A stretch of 64,000 nt of DNA from Olivibacter sitiensis DSM 17696 (GCF_000427965.1 NZ_ATZA01000005.1:62001-126000); one strand, 5' to 3'. Positions 26,795-40,558 are shown, numbered from the stretch's first letter. Made by a program: numbers and translations. Notes: generated by a model from the sequence alone, not told the origin.

Positions 26795-28168
26795 TTATCT
26801 GTAAAATTCGTTTTGCACCAGATTTGGATTGCGATTGATAGCATCCTCGTGAATCGGCCATAGTATATTGCGCGGATCACTAAGTCCGTTAATCGGTTGC
26901 ATCACCTCGATAGCTTTATCAGTCCTTACGAGATCAAACCAACGGTGACCTTCGTAACAAAGCTCTATCGATCTTTCATGCATAATGGCGGCAGTGACAT
27001 CGCCGTAGCCTTGCGTTGCAGCTTCTTCGTCCAATCCGCTCAACCCGGCACGACTTCGGATGCTATTCAACAAGGTCAATGCTTCTTGGTTTTGCCCTAA
27101 TCGAGCATGCGCCTCCGCTTTCAGTAACAGAATATCGGCCAATCGAACCAAAACAATGTTGTTGGCAGATGGATCGGCACTTTCGTCATTGAAACCTTCC
27201 CCGAAAAATTTCCAGATTTTTCTTGGTTGCACTTGGGTGTTGTCCCAAATCTTCGGTCTGCGCAAATCCCCGTCTTCGAAGGAATCCATGAACCGCTGGC
27301 TTGGAAAATAGTCTGCATCCGAGCCCAGGGCGTAAAGAACACGCATCAAATTGGTCTGGACCTCGTTGTAGCCGACCTCAAATATACTTTCGCTGCTCAG
27401 CCCAGCGGAAAACATGTTGTTCCAGTTGCTGATCGAAACCAACGAATATAAGGGATTATCGAGTACGCGCTCTGCCGCTATGATGGCATCTCCATATTGC
27501 TTCCGCCACATATATACCTGTGTCAGAATACCATCAGCACCACCACGAGTAATCAAAACCCTATCGCGTTCTCCGCCGTAGCTTGACGAACAGAATTCCG
27601 AAGCGTACAAAAGATCGTCCACGATTTGGTCAAGAATAGCTTCTTTATCCGTTTTTGGCAAAAACAGATCCTGCTGCACACTCTCATAAGGCTCCAAGGT
27701 AAAAGGCACGTCTCCCCATACCCTCACCAAATAAAAATAGGCTATGGCCCGCAATGCTCTTGACTGCCCTATCAATTGATTTCTTAATGCACTGGTTTCA
27801 TCCTCAAAAACCTCCGGAATATATTTTATCGCATAATTGGCCCTGCTGATTACCGTGTACAGGTTATTCCAGTTGGCCGATGTAATGATGGGTGTCAACG
27901 TATTCTGGCGAAGTGCAAAAGGATCTCCGGCGTGGTTGGTCTCGACTGCATCTGCTCTTCCCTCTCCCCAATACGCAAAATTGCCCCGAAATGTGGACTG
28001 CATGGCATTATAGATACCATACACGCCCGCCTGTGCGTCACTTGTACTTTTATAGAATCCCTGTGCCGAGAAACTGCTGATTGGATCTTTATCTAAAATT
28101 GAATCTGCGCAAGAGCCCGATAAAACGAGCATGGCGCCACTTATTATTCGTATAACTGTTCTTTTCAT
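26795..28168 (-). CDS. SusD-family outer-membrane glycan-binding lipoprotein (HexNAc PUL)
   Basis: About 457 residues from the ATG at 28168. Lipobox VLSGSC gives Cys20, followed by ILDKDPISSFSAQGFYKS. SusD TPR-like helices include RALRAIAYFYLVRVWGDVPF, and the C-terminus carries AIMHERSIELCYEGHRWFDLVRT and NPNLVQNEFYR. It pairs with the SusC encoded 11 nt upstream and should present the glycan to the transporter at the cell surface. Upstream genes are SusC and, beyond a regulatory gap, the LacI regulator. The predicted cargo is a HexNAc-containing oligosaccharide because every enzyme downstream handles HexNAc. Confidence 0.92.
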   Translation of the reverse strand: MKRTVIRIISGAMLVLSGSCADSILDKDPISSFSAQGFYKSTSDAQAGVYGIYNAMQSTFRGNFAYWGEGRADAVETNHAGDPFALRQNTLTPIITSANWNNLYTVISRANYAIKYIPEVFEDETSALRNQLIGQSRALRAIAYFYLVRVWGDVPFTLEPYESVQQDLFLPKTDKEAILDQIVDDLLYASEFCSSSYGGERDRVLITRGGADGILTQVYMWRKQYGDAIIAAERVLDNPLYSLVSISNWNNMFSAGLSSESIFEVGYNEVQTNLMRVLYALGSDADYFPSQRFMDSFEDGDLRRPKIWDNTQVQPRKIWKFFGEGFNDESADPSANNIVLVRLADILLLKAEAHARLGQNQEALTLLNSIRSRAGLSGLDEEAATQGYGDVTAAIMHERSIELCYEGHRWFDLVRTDKAIEVMQPINGLSDPRNILWPIHEDAINRNPNLVQNEFYR

Positions 28169-28179
28169 CTCCAAAAATT

Positions 28180-31100
28180 TTAAAGCCCAAAACCTAATCC
28201 GAAAATGACCGTACGACTTTGTGGATAAGATCCCTCGTCCAACCCTACCCGTAATCCGGCATAAGAATTCACATCTGGATCAAAACCGGTATACCTGGTC
28301 CACGTCACCAGATTGGTCGCCGTCACAAAAGCATCCAGCGAGCGTAGACCGATACGATGGATGAAATTGGGCGAGAAGCTATAGCGAAGATTTACATTCT
28401 TGAGTTTGATGTACGATGCATCCTCCACCCATCTGCTCTGCACCCGGCTATCGGTTTGCATGGGATCGTCCCTTACCGGTTTGGGGTAATCCGTTACGTC
28501 TCCCTGCTGTCTCCATCTTCGCAAAGCATCCGTCGACAAGTTATTGTAACGTACCACAGCATTCCGTTGAGCGTTGATTTCGCTATAGATATCGCCGCCA
28601 TAAGAGAATTGGAAAAATACATTCAACGAAAAGTTCTTATACGTAAAATCATTCGATATACCGCCAAAAAATTTCGGTTGAGCATAGCCGATGATCTGCC
28701 GATCGTCCTGATTAATGATATTGTCTCCGTTTACATCGTTCCAGATGGGATCACCACCCTTAAACACCTGTCCCAGGGCACCGTTGGTCACCCCATTCAC
28801 ATTGTCTTCATCTCGGGCATATACACCATCAAACCTCCAGCCGTAGAAGACCCCAATGGGCAGGCCCTCCTGCAAGATATGATAGGATCCATTCTGTATA
28901 TATCCGTTGGTAAGCAATTCCTGTGGGAGCGACTTTACCTTATTTCTGTTGGCACTGATATTGAAGTTGGTACTCCAACCAAATGGTCCGACAAGGTTTT
29001 TGCTGGACAGCAAAACTTCAATCCCACGATTTTCGATGCGCCCGATGTTCTGTGTAATGGCACCGAAACCGGTAGTAGTGGGAATAGGTACATTGTACAA
29101 CAGATTCCTAGTATCCTTCAGGTACACGTCGGCATTTAAAGTAAGTCGGTTTGCCAAGAGCGCCACGTCCAATCCTGCATTGTATTGTGTTGTCGTCTCC
29201 CACGTCAATCCCGCATTGGGCATCACGGATGGTGAGGCGCCAGAATAATCTAGGTAGTTTGTTCCCACAATGAATTCACCTTGGGAAGTATAATCACCAA
29301 TCGCTTCATTTCCTGTCTTTCCGACACTAAAGCGAAGCTTTGCGTCATTTAGAGCCTTCAGATCATTCAAGAACCCTTCTTGGGAAAAGCGCCATCCAAC
29401 CGAAGCCGAAGGGAAGTATCCAAAGCGTTTATCTCTTCCGAACCTGGAAGAACCATCGGCCCTGAGATTGACTTCTGCCAGGTACTTCCCCTGATAGTCG
29501 TAAGATACCCTTCCAAAATAGGACAGCATGGCATGTTCCGAAGCCACATTTATATCCACCCCATTGGCATCCTTATTAGAAATGACGCTCGCGGCATTCA
29601 GGGTCCTGATATTGTCACTCGGAAAATACATACCGTTCAAACCAGTACGTTCGTATTTCCAGTTTTGGAAACTAAATCCAACCAATGCGCCAAGGTTATG
29701 GTCACCATTAAAGACGCGGTTGAACCGCAAGAAGTTTTCATTGCCCCAAGTGAGGTTATTGGTACTTCTTACAGCCCCGGTATTGTATCCCTCCCTATAG
29801 TCCAAAATGGAAGGCATGAATTCATCCTCTTTCATTGCCGTAAAATCGAAATTCAAATTGCTCCGAAAAGTAAGCCCTTCAATAAATTGATACTCTAGGT
29901 ATTCACTGCCGATAATCCGATTGCTTTTGTTCAGATGAGTAGCGTATAAAGCGATCCCAACAGGATTGCGCCTCCCCAGTGAATATCCATTCAATGAACC
30001 GTCTGGTAGGTACATCGACATAATAGGAGGCCTAATTAACAATTCACGAATCACGCTCAGATTACCGCTGCCTCCTGCATTTATCCGATTATTGGTCGCG
30101 TTGGTAAATGAAACGCTTTGTCCTATCGTTAGTTTGTCGTTCACATCAAAGTCCACGTTCAACCTGGAGGTAACCCTTTTGTAATTTGAATTCAGGATAA
30201 CTCCGTCTTGATCCAAGTAAGAAGAGCTCCAGGCATATTTCGTATTTTTTGTACCCCCTCGAATGGCCAAGTCCAGCTTGTGCTGACTCGCCGTACGCAT
30301 CAATTCGCTTTGCCAATCTACGTCTCCGTTGTTCATAGGGTTTAACGAGTCCAAAACCGTCCAGTAAGGTTCTTCGGGATTGGTCATATTCCTATAGGAG
30401 TCCAAGATAACTTCCCTATACTGGCTAGCGTTCAATACGCTCAGTTTCCGCGTAAGCGCACTCACTCCGGTGGTTGCGTTAAAGCTCACCTGAGCTTTTC
30501 CTTCCGCCCCGCGCTTGGTGGTGATCATCACCACCCCGTTGGCTGCCCGTGATCCATAGATGGCCGTAGAAGCAGCATCCTTGAGAATTTCAATGGAAGC
30601 GATATCGCCTGGATTGATATCGGCCAAAGGATTCAGCCCAAAGTTTTCCGTGCCGTTCAATGAGGATAGGGAATTGGATTCAATGGGTATGCCGTCTACC
30701 ACAAACAGCGGATTATTACCAGAATTCAAGGAGGAGTTACCTCTGACGCGAATCGTCATTTCTCCACCTGGGGCTCCCGAATTCGAGGTTACCTGTACAC
30801 CCGCGGCCCTCCCCTGAAGAATCGATATCGGGTCCTGCAAGGTTGTTTTTTCAATCTCTTCACTTCCCACGGATACAACTGAGCCCGTTAAATTCCGCTT
30901 TTTCTGCGTACCATAACCTACGACCACTTCCACTTCACTCAAATCGAAAGCCTCAGCACTAAGCTTTACTTCCAGTTCATCCTGGGTTGTAATATCTACT
31001 GATAGTTTTTTATACCCAAGGAAACTAAATACCAGTACGGGACTGTCGCCAGTCACTTGAATACTAAATCTACCTTGGCCATCCGTCGCTACACTTCTAT

Positions 31101-31272
31101 TCGTAGATAAAAGTGATACGGAAACCCCAGGTAGTGGTTCTCCGGTTACTTCATCTTTAACCTGTCCTGTCACGGTTCTTGAGACACCCTGTGCATGTAT
31201 GGCCGCCGGAACCAGCCATATAAGCACCAATGAAAACAGGAAAATAAGTTGTTTGATATTCCTCATAAACAT
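28180..31272 (-). CDS. SusC-family TonB-dependent transporter (HexNAc PUL)
   Basis: About 1030 residues; start taken at ATG 31272 (an ATG at 31266 is equally good). A signal peptide ends at AIHAQG, then a carboxypeptidase-regulatory-like domain (VTGQVKDEVTGEPLPGVSV), a TonB-box region (VEVVVGYGTQKK), plug domain (NPLFVVDGIPIES, ASTAIYGSRAANGVV) and a barrel that ends TVIFGLGFGL. It is the first gene of a ten-gene minus-strand unit that runs to the CBM9-like gene. Upstream lie two copies of a LacI-type operator sequence. The barrel is somewhat shorter than that of the first SusC. Confidence 0.93.
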   Translation of the reverse strand: MFMRNIKQLIFLFSLVLIWLVPAAIHAQGVSRTVTGQVKDEVTGEPLPGVSVSLLSTNRSVATDGQGRFSIQVTGDSPVLVFSFLGYKKLSVDITTQDELEVKLSAEAFDLSEVEVVVGYGTQKKRNLTGSVVSVGSEEIEKTTLQDPISILQGRAAGVQVTSNSGAPGGEMTIRVRGNSSLNSGNNPLFVVDGIPIESNSLSSLNGTENFGLNPLADINPGDIASIEILKDAASTAIYGSRAANGVVMITTKRGAEGKAQVSFNATTGVSALTRKLSVLNASQYREVILDSYRNMTNPEEPYWTVLDSLNPMNNGDVDWQSELMRTASQHKLDLAIRGGTKNTKYAWSSSYLDQDGVILNSNYKRVTSRLNVDFDVNDKLTIGQSVSFTNATNNRINAGGSGNLSVIRELLIRPPIMSMYLPDGSLNGYSLGRRNPVGIALYATHLNKSNRIIGSEYLEYQFIEGLTFRSNLNFDFTAMKEDEFMPSILDYREGYNTGAVRSTNNLTWGNENFLRFNRVFNGDHNLGALVGFSFQNWKYERTGLNGMYFPSDNIRTLNAASVISNKDANGVDINVASEHAMLSYFGRVSYDYQGKYLAEVNLRADGSSRFGRDKRFGYFPSASVGWRFSQEGFLNDLKALNDAKLRFSVGKTGNEAIGDYTSQGEFIVGTNYLDYSGASPSVMPNAGLTWETTTQYNAGLDVALLANRLTLNADVYLKDTRNLLYNVPIPTTTGFGAITQNIGRIENRGIEVLLSSKNLVGPFGWSTNFNISANRNKVKSLPQELLTNGYIQNGSYHILQEGLPIGVFYGWRFDGVYARDEDNVNGVTNGALGQVFKGGDPIWNDVNGDNIINQDDRQIIGYAQPKFFGGISNDFTYKNFSLNVFFQFSYGGDIYSEINAQRNAVVRYNNLSTDALRRWRQQGDVTDYPKPVRDDPMQTDSRVQSRWVEDASYIKLKNVNLRYSFSPNFIHRIGLRSLDAFVTATNLVTWTRYTGFDPDVNSYAGLRVGLDEGSYPQSRTVIFGLGFGL

Positions 31273-31448
31273 ACTTTTTGCTTGGTTTTTGTTGTTTAAA
31301 ATCAATTTTCTTTAATCTCCGTAGGCATGCCAGAAGCATTTATAGCTATCGTCGCCTCTGTTTTGTAGTCAATTGTAAACACATAACGTCTTATATTAAA
31401 TTAAGGGACTAATATTCCTTTATCCACAGGGAAAAGTCATTCATTTTT

Positions 31449-31466
31449 ACGGTAACGTACACGTTA
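31449..31466. promoter_or_regulatory. Putative LacI-family operator, copy 1
   Basis: The 15-mer ACGGTAACGTACACG (31449-31463) contains, with the next bases, the dyad TAACGT-AC-ACGTTA at 31453-31466, a symmetric site of the size LacI proteins bind. It lies about 180 nt upstream of susC and about 200 nt downstream of the LacI-type gene. An identical 15-mer recurs 66 nt away, which argues against chance. Confidence 0.65.
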
Positions 31467-31514
31467 AATAGCAAAAAAAATATCGATTGATGTATTTTAT
31501 TGTTTTATCCTTTA

Positions 31515-31532
31515 ACGGTAACGTACACGAAA
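31515..31532. promoter_or_regulatory. Putative LacI-family operator, copy 2
   Basis: A second exact copy of ACGGTAACGTACACG (31515-31529). The right arm of the dyad is weaker here (ACGAAA instead of ACGTTA), so it may be the lower-affinity site. Centre-to-centre spacing to copy 1 is 66 bp, roughly six helical turns, which suits cooperative binding or looping by one regulator. Confidence 0.6.
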
Positions 31533-31668
31533 ATAGTAATTCGTCTTCAAAAACCAAATATTTTTCATTTTTTTAACAAAAAAATTTATTTTGAGAGAAA
31601 AATGGCCAGCGGTATCCAGTTCGATACGATTGGCAAAAAACGATTATAAGGAGGGGAAGGAAGATGGT

Positions 31669-32733
31669 CTAGTTTTCGTAAAAAATGTAGTTTTCCCTCG
31701 TAATGATATCAATAGGCATATAATGGAGCTTTTCTATCTCCTGTGACTGAACTAAGTAATGATATAGCGCCATAACACCTCTATATCCTTGTTCTCGAGG
31801 TTTCTGGCAAATCAGAAAATCAATAGTACCATTTTTTAAAAACCTAATATTCTCGTCCAAAAAATCAAACCCTATCAACTTCACATCCTCGCGCCCAGTG
31901 TCCTCCAAGTATTGAGCCACAGAAGAAACTCTGGAATTGGTAACGAATATAATGTCTATAGAATGCGCTGCAAATAGTTCCTCCAAACTACGCTTGATAG
32001 AAGAATAATCTGTTTGTCGCACATCCATTCTTAACAGCTCATTGTCTTGGTAGTACTTTGCAAAGTAGGCTTTAAACCCATCCTCTTTTTTCAGCAAATG
32101 ATGGTGTGTATCGATCTCTTTAGAGATATTTACAACCAGTATCTTCTCATTTCCCCTCACTAGATAGCGTATGAGATGAGCCACAAGGTAGCCACTTTGA
32201 TACAAATTGGGCCCTATATAGCACAGATTGTGCTGATCCTCTATATCGGAATTGATAAATACATATATGATTCCCTTCTTTCTACATCGTTCCAAAAATT
32301 CAAGGGATTCTGCTTCAAACATAGGAGCCAACAACACGCCGTTGTATTCGTTCTCCAATATAGAGGACGATTGCGCAAGAAAAGTCTTTCTGTCGTTTTG
32401 GTCAAAAAAATAAATATCCACTACGATTCCGTAATCTTTTATTTCGGCAGCCGCTTTCCTAATTCCTTCCAATGGAGCATTCCAGTAACCAGTTTCATCC
32501 GAAACCTCGGGGATAAACACAGCAAACTTGATTAATTTCTTGGAGGCAAGCCTTCTGGCCATAATATTAGGCTGATAGTTCAACTCCTTGATAATTTCAA
32601 GAATTCGTTGCTTTGTTTTTTCAGAAACACCGATCCTATTGTTCAATACCCGATCGACCGTAGCAATGGAAACTTTTGCTCTCCTTGCTATTTCTTTGAC
32701 ACCAACAAGTTGCGTTTGGCTTTTTCCTTTCAT
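31669..32733 (-). CDS. LacI-family transcriptional regulator
   Basis: 354 residues from the ATG at 32733 (a TTG one codon earlier is also in frame). The N-terminal HTH reads VGVKEIARRAKVSIATVDRVLNN with the hinge helix segment ARRLASKK, followed by a periplasmic-binding-protein-like sensor domain (about 65-345). VDRVLNN rather than VSRVLN puts it in the branch common in Bacteroidota. It is on the same strand as, and upstream of, the HexNAc PUL, and two matching operator copies lie between the genes. Likely a repressor released by a HexNAc or its phosphate. Repressor versus activator is not shown by sequence. Confidence 0.9.
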   Translation of the reverse strand: MKGKSQTQLVGVKEIARRAKVSIATVDRVLNNRIGVSEKTKQRILEIIKELNYQPNIMARRLASKKLIKFAVFIPEVSDETGYWNAPLEGIRKAAAEIKDYGIVVDIYFFDQNDRKTFLAQSSSILENEYNGVLLAPMFEAESLEFLERCRKKGIIYVFINSDIEDQHNLCYIGPNLYQSGYLVAHLIRYLVRGNEKILVVNISKEIDTHHHLLKKEDGFKAYFAKYYQDNELLRMDVRQTDYSSIKRSLEELFAAHSIDIIFVTNSRVSSVAQYLEDTGREDVKLIGFDFLDENIRFLKNGTIDFLICQKPREQGYRGVMALYHYLVQSQEIEKLHYMPIDIITRENYIFYEN

Positions 32734-32868
32734 CAAGGCAAAGCTATTAAAACACTTTTTTATACAACAACAGTAGAGTAAATTTTAATACAAAAAACTG
32801 ATTTACAAATAAATAATTAGAAATCAACATTTTCCCAATACCACAAACCCTTTTTCGTCATTAAGAAC

Positions 32869-32914
32869 TCACCAAAGTTGCGTGCAGTGCCAAAGCGCAG
32901 GCAAACTTTGGTGA
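32869..32914. repeat. Long inverted repeat, possible terminator of the galactosidase operon
   Basis: Arms TCACCAAAGTT (32869-32879) and AACTTTGGTGA (32904-32914) are perfectly complementary over 11 bp around a 24-nt loop that can extend the stem by GC pairs. It lies 37 nt after the stop of the LacZ-type GH2 gene, the last gene of its minus-strand unit, and upstream of lacI. No U-run follows the hairpin on the minus strand; on the plus strand the 3' side is followed by A-residues. It may end or stabilise the upstream mRNA. Confidence 0.5.
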
Positions 32915-32951
32915 AGTTTTAAAAAAAAGGGGTTTATTTCGTCTGTGTCCC

Positions 32952-37246
<4,295 letters not shown>

Positions 37247-37322
37247 TTCATCTTTTATTTAATAACGACCATTATTATTCCTATAGCGCAAAAAATGGAT
37301 AGTATCCATCATTTCATTTCCT

Positions 37323-39266
37323 TCATCTCTTCACTAGAACAAGTCCCCCGTTAGGCTGTACCGATAGCGTGAGCTGCCCGTTCTTCTTGATATTCAATTC
37401 TTCCACATTCGATTGCCTATTCTTGCTATCGCCATATTTGAGCACCGTTTCTCCTGCCAACATTGGTAGCTCTACCTTCACGGAAAGCTGCTCATCAGTA
37501 GCATTGATCGCTGCTATGTACCATTTTTCTCCACTTCTCCTAGCGAGGATAACATATTTCCCCGGATAGCCATCAATGAATTTGGTTTCGTCCCATGTGG
37601 TTGGGATTTGTTTCATGAAATCTATTTCAAAGCTTGGCACATCATCCAGGTTATTGGGCGCTAAGGCAAACATTTGCACCGCATTCTGGAACAGCACAGC
37701 GGTCGCCAACTGAAAAATATCCGTCGTCTTCCGCACCGTACCGCCATCATTGGTCCTATTGTGGCGCTTATTGAGCAATACGGGACCAAATTCCATAGAC
37801 CCCACCGTATTGCGTATAAACGGGTGCAAGGCGGCATGGAAAGCTTCCTTATCGTTTGCTTCTTGGGTAAATATGAGATTTTCGGAGGCCAGTACGGCTT
37901 CGCTGCCCACATAGTTGGGGTACATGCGCTCCCATCCCCTGGGCAGGGTACAACCGTGGAAAATAATCATCAATCCATAATCATTGGCATCCGAAAGGAT
38001 ATCTTCATAGAGCTTCATGGTTTCCTGTTTATCGCCTCCAAAGAAATCCACCTTGAGTCCCTTGATGCCCAGCTCTTTCAGCCATTTCATTTCTTTCTTA
38101 CGTGCAATGGCATTGTTCATTTTTTGCTTGGCTCCCTGCGGGGCATCGTTCCAATAACCGTTGGAGTTGTACCACAAAAAGACATCAACTCCCTTGGACT
38201 GGGCATACTTGAACAGGTCGGGCATGCGCTCGTAACCAATCTGTTTGTCCCAAAGGCCATCTATCAGCACATATTCATATCCCATGGCTGCCGCTAGGTC
38301 TATATACCGCACCTGGTCATCATAATTGATGCTGTTGTCCTGCCACATAATCCAGCTCCAAGTGGAACGACCGTAACGATAATCCCGGGAGGCTTCGTAC
38401 AGCGGGGAGACAACATCAAAGGGAACGGTAGTTTCGACAATTGGCTGTAAGGTATTGCCAACGGTAATGGTACGCCATGGTGTCTCCCCGGGCAAGGCAA
38501 TGGCAGGATTGGCACTACCAATTCCGTTGTTCTCTCCCGGATTTGGGTAAGCAATGGTGTACAAACCATCCGCACTACCCTCACTTAGGTGAGCCCCACA
38601 ATATAAGCTACGGACTCCCGTTTCCGATAACAGTACCCAGCCATCGCTGCCCACATGGAACAAGGAAGGAAAGGTATAACCCTCACCGTACCGTGACGGT
38701 GTTCCCAAGCGTTCATCGGGCACATAGGTTTCCTCATAACTCGGTTTGGTGCGCATCCACCCGATCATGGGACTTGCTTGCGGACTTAGGAAAGTGGTGG
38801 TATGCTGCGGAAAATCGAAGCCCGTGGCTTCCTTTACGATAATGGCATTGGCCGTTTCCCTGTATTGGAATAAGGCATATTTGAATGCAATATCATGATT
38901 ACTGACCTGAAAGGTAATGGCTATTTGTTTTTTTTCCGCGTTTTCTAGCGTCAGCACCACCTTATTGGCTACATAGTTTACCTTGGAGCGCTTGATACGG
39001 TCAAGGGAATAGGCCTCGTTGATCGTCGACTCTTCCGTATTCACCAATCGCATTTCCTTGCTGAAATCACCTGCGCTGGTCACCAGGCCCAAAGGCGACT
39101 CTTCCAGCATGGCTTTTCCCTGATAGCTCACCGAATAGACGGGCAATCCTTGATGAATATAAAAACGCAGTGCCAGCTGCCCGTCGGGCCCCGTCACGAG
39201 CACTTCTTCTCCAAACAAGCATGTAAAAGCCATCAAAAACAGGCATACCAAGGTAATTCTTTTCAT
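37323..39266 (-). CDS. GH97 glycosidase, retaining type, secreted
   Basis: About 647 residues from ATG 39266 with a signal peptide (ITLVCLFLMAFTCLFG). Domains: N-terminal beta-super-sandwich (about 20-280), (beta/alpha)8 barrel (about 290-545), C-terminal beta-sheet domain. The barrel carries GLKVDFFGGDKQ, whose Asp is the nucleophile type of retaining GH97 (as in the B. theta alpha-galactosidase), and a GSEAVLASE segment for acid/base. The SusB-type inverting glutamates are not expected. By family it is an alpha-galactosidase or beta-L-arabinopyranosidase. Both fit arabinogalactan. It sits between two GH43 genes in the operon. Confidence 0.88.
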   Translation of the reverse strand: MKRITLVCLFLMAFTCLFGEEVLVTGPDGQLALRFYIHQGLPVYSVSYQGKAMLEESPLGLVTSAGDFSKEMRLVNTEESTINEAYSLDRIKRSKVNYVANKVVLTLENAEKKQIAITFQVSNHDIAFKYALFQYRETANAIIVKEATGFDFPQHTTTFLSPQASPMIGWMRTKPSYEETYVPDERLGTPSRYGEGYTFPSLFHVGSDGWVLLSETGVRSLYCGAHLSEGSADGLYTIAYPNPGENNGIGSANPAIALPGETPWRTITVGNTLQPIVETTVPFDVVSPLYEASRDYRYGRSTWSWIMWQDNSINYDDQVRYIDLAAAMGYEYVLIDGLWDKQIGYERMPDLFKYAQSKGVDVFLWYNSNGYWNDAPQGAKQKMNNAIARKKEMKWLKELGIKGLKVDFFGGDKQETMKLYEDILSDANDYGLMIIFHGCTLPRGWERMYPNYVGSEAVLASENLIFTQEANDKEAFHAALHPFIRNTVGSMEFGPVLLNKRHNRTNDGGTVRKTTDIFQLATAVLFQNAVQMFALAPNNLDDVPSFEIDFMKQIPTTWDETKFIDGYPGKYVILARRSGEKWYIAAINATDEQLSVKVELPMLAGETVLKYGDSKNRQSNVEELNIKKNGQLTLSVQPNGGLVLVKR

Positions 39267-39375
39267 TTCAATATCAATCGTTAAAATTAAGTCCAATTGG
39301 TTCACATCCTAACAAGGACAAAACAAATGTACAAATTACATTTAATATCAGGTGGAAGAATTCACCCAAACCGTC

Positions 39376-40377
39376 CTACTTAAACCAATCCAACTGCCAC
39401 TCATCCATCCATTTGACGTAGGGCACTTCTTCGTCAAGACCGATGGGCAGCCATATGTACCTGCTATCCTGCAAATTCTGTGGTCTCCAGATATCGGCCA
39501 TGAAGATAAACGCATCTTTCTTGCCTTGCACGGGCAATATATAGGTCGATTGGCCACCGAAAGTCTTCTTGGCATTTGGCCCACGCATAGGGTCGCCCAA
39601 GAGCGTATACGGCCCCCTTATTTGATCGGCCACGTGTATGGAAGCTTCGTTTGGCGCCCAGCCCGTACAGCCGCTGGTAATCAGGTAATACTTTCCCTTA
39701 TATTTGAACAAGGCAGGTGCCTCCCTTTGTCGCCTAAAGAGAAAAGTATCGTCCGTGGTGGCCGACAGGAAGTCGTCTGCCAGTTTCACGATGCGGAGGT
39801 CCATGTTCTCGTCCGACGAATAGATGTGGTAAGCGCTGCCATCGTCGTCTACATAGAGGTTCATATCCCTGGACATATTGCCATTGGGACGGAAACTGGA
39901 GACAAACTTAAATGGCCCCGTAGGCTTGTCGCTCACGGCCACCCCTGCCCGTGCCGCCGCATAGCCCCTGCCTTTCAGTTCCAGGTGGAACCACATGACA
40001 TATTGATTGGTTTTCCTGTTGTATATGACCTTGGGTCTTTCCATGATACAGCCTAGGGTGATATCGCTATCGGGATCATCGGAAGGCGATAGCGCAATCC
40101 CTTCGTTCTTCCAGTTGTAAAGATCCTTGGAGGAATAGACAGACACCCCGCCCGATGAGGTTTTATCGCCCCGCTTTTCTCCGTACCAATAGTAAGTTCC
40201 GTTCTGGAACAATATCCCTCCGCCATGGGCATTGATGTGCTTGCCTTCGGTATCGGGCCATATGGAACCTGGCTGAAAGACATCCATCATTTTATGCTGT
40301 CCTTGCACCTCTGCAAGTTCCAATAATATCAAGCACAGTAAGGTCATACAAAATCTTGTTCTCATAATCATGGTCAT
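39376..40377 (-). CDS. GH43_24-type exo-beta-1,3-galactanase, secreted
   Basis: 333 residues with a signal peptide ending near EVQGQ; ATGs at 40371 and 40365 are alternative starts. The first blade reads HINAHGGGILFQNGTYYWYGE, with no catalytic-base Asp. Instead the protein has Glu113 (MERPKV), Glu219 (REAPAL) and Gln276 (GGQSTY). This is the Glu/Glu/Gln arrangement described for GH43 subfamily 24 exo-beta-1,3-galactanases such as Phanerochaete Pc1,3Gal43A. It should release galactose (or a beta-1,6-branched unit) from the backbone of type II arabinogalactan. First gene of the four-gene minus-strand unit; its promoter shares a gap with the divergent tandem GH43 gene. Confidence 0.87.
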   Translation of the reverse strand: MTMIMRTRFCMTLLCLILLELAEVQGQHKMMDVFQPGSIWPDTEGKHINAHGGGILFQNGTYYWYGEKRGDKTSSGGVSVYSSKDLYNWKNEGIALSPSDDPDSDITLGCIMERPKVIYNRKTNQYVMWFHLELKGRGYAAARAGVAVSDKPTGPFKFVSSFRPNGNMSRDMNLYVDDDGSAYHIYSSDENMDLRIVKLADDFLSATTDDTFLFRRQREAPALFKYKGKYYLITSGCTGWAPNEASIHVADQIRGPYTLLGDPMRGPNAKKTFGGQSTYILPVQGKKDAFIFMADIWRPQNLQDSRYIWLPIGLDEEVPYVKWMDEWQLDWFK

Positions 40378-40480
40378 AGCTGCTATATTTTACTGGCTAA
40401 AGATGCCGATTTCGTCCGATACGCAACATGGTCACTTTCGTATAATTGAGGGGGCAAATTCGCTTTGGCGCGCCGATAAT

Positions 40481-40499
40481 AAAAGTAAGTTTGACATTT
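40481..40499 (+). promoter_or_regulatory. Putative AraR operator in the GH43/GH43 divergent gap
   Basis: AAAAGT-AAGTTTG-ACATTT, one mismatch from the AAATGT-N7-ACATTT palindrome seen at three other places. It contains TTTGACATTT in the plus orientation, facing the tandem GH43 gene 60 nt downstream. The TTTG (40490-40493) can serve as a -33 element; a weak -7 (TATCTTGC, 40513-40520) lies 19 nt after it. Divergent control of the minus-strand GH43 operon is possible. Confidence 0.55.
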
Positions 40500-40558
40500 A
40501 TTTGTTTTTGATTATCTTGCCGTGTTTTTTACCAGTTATAAAGATACTAGAGAACCAT

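Larger units (their letters stand above)
31273..31668. other. Regulatory gap between lacI-type gene and susC
   Basis: 396 nt without a gene, AT-rich, between the stop of the LacI-type regulator and the HexNAc-PUL susC. It carries two direct copies of ACGGTAACGTACACG (see separate entries). I found no convincing TTTG ... TAnnTTTG promoter pair on the minus strand here, so the exact susC promoter is not placed. Confidence 0.6.

Noticed and set aside
28357-29139. 260-codon plus-strand frame opposite susC
   Set aside because: Antisense shadow of the TonB-dependent transporter; no domain and no promoter context.
40370-40558. 63-residue N-terminal extension of the tandem GH43
   Set aside because: It would overlap the divergent GH43_24 gene and the proposed operator; ATG 40559 starts a normal signal peptide.
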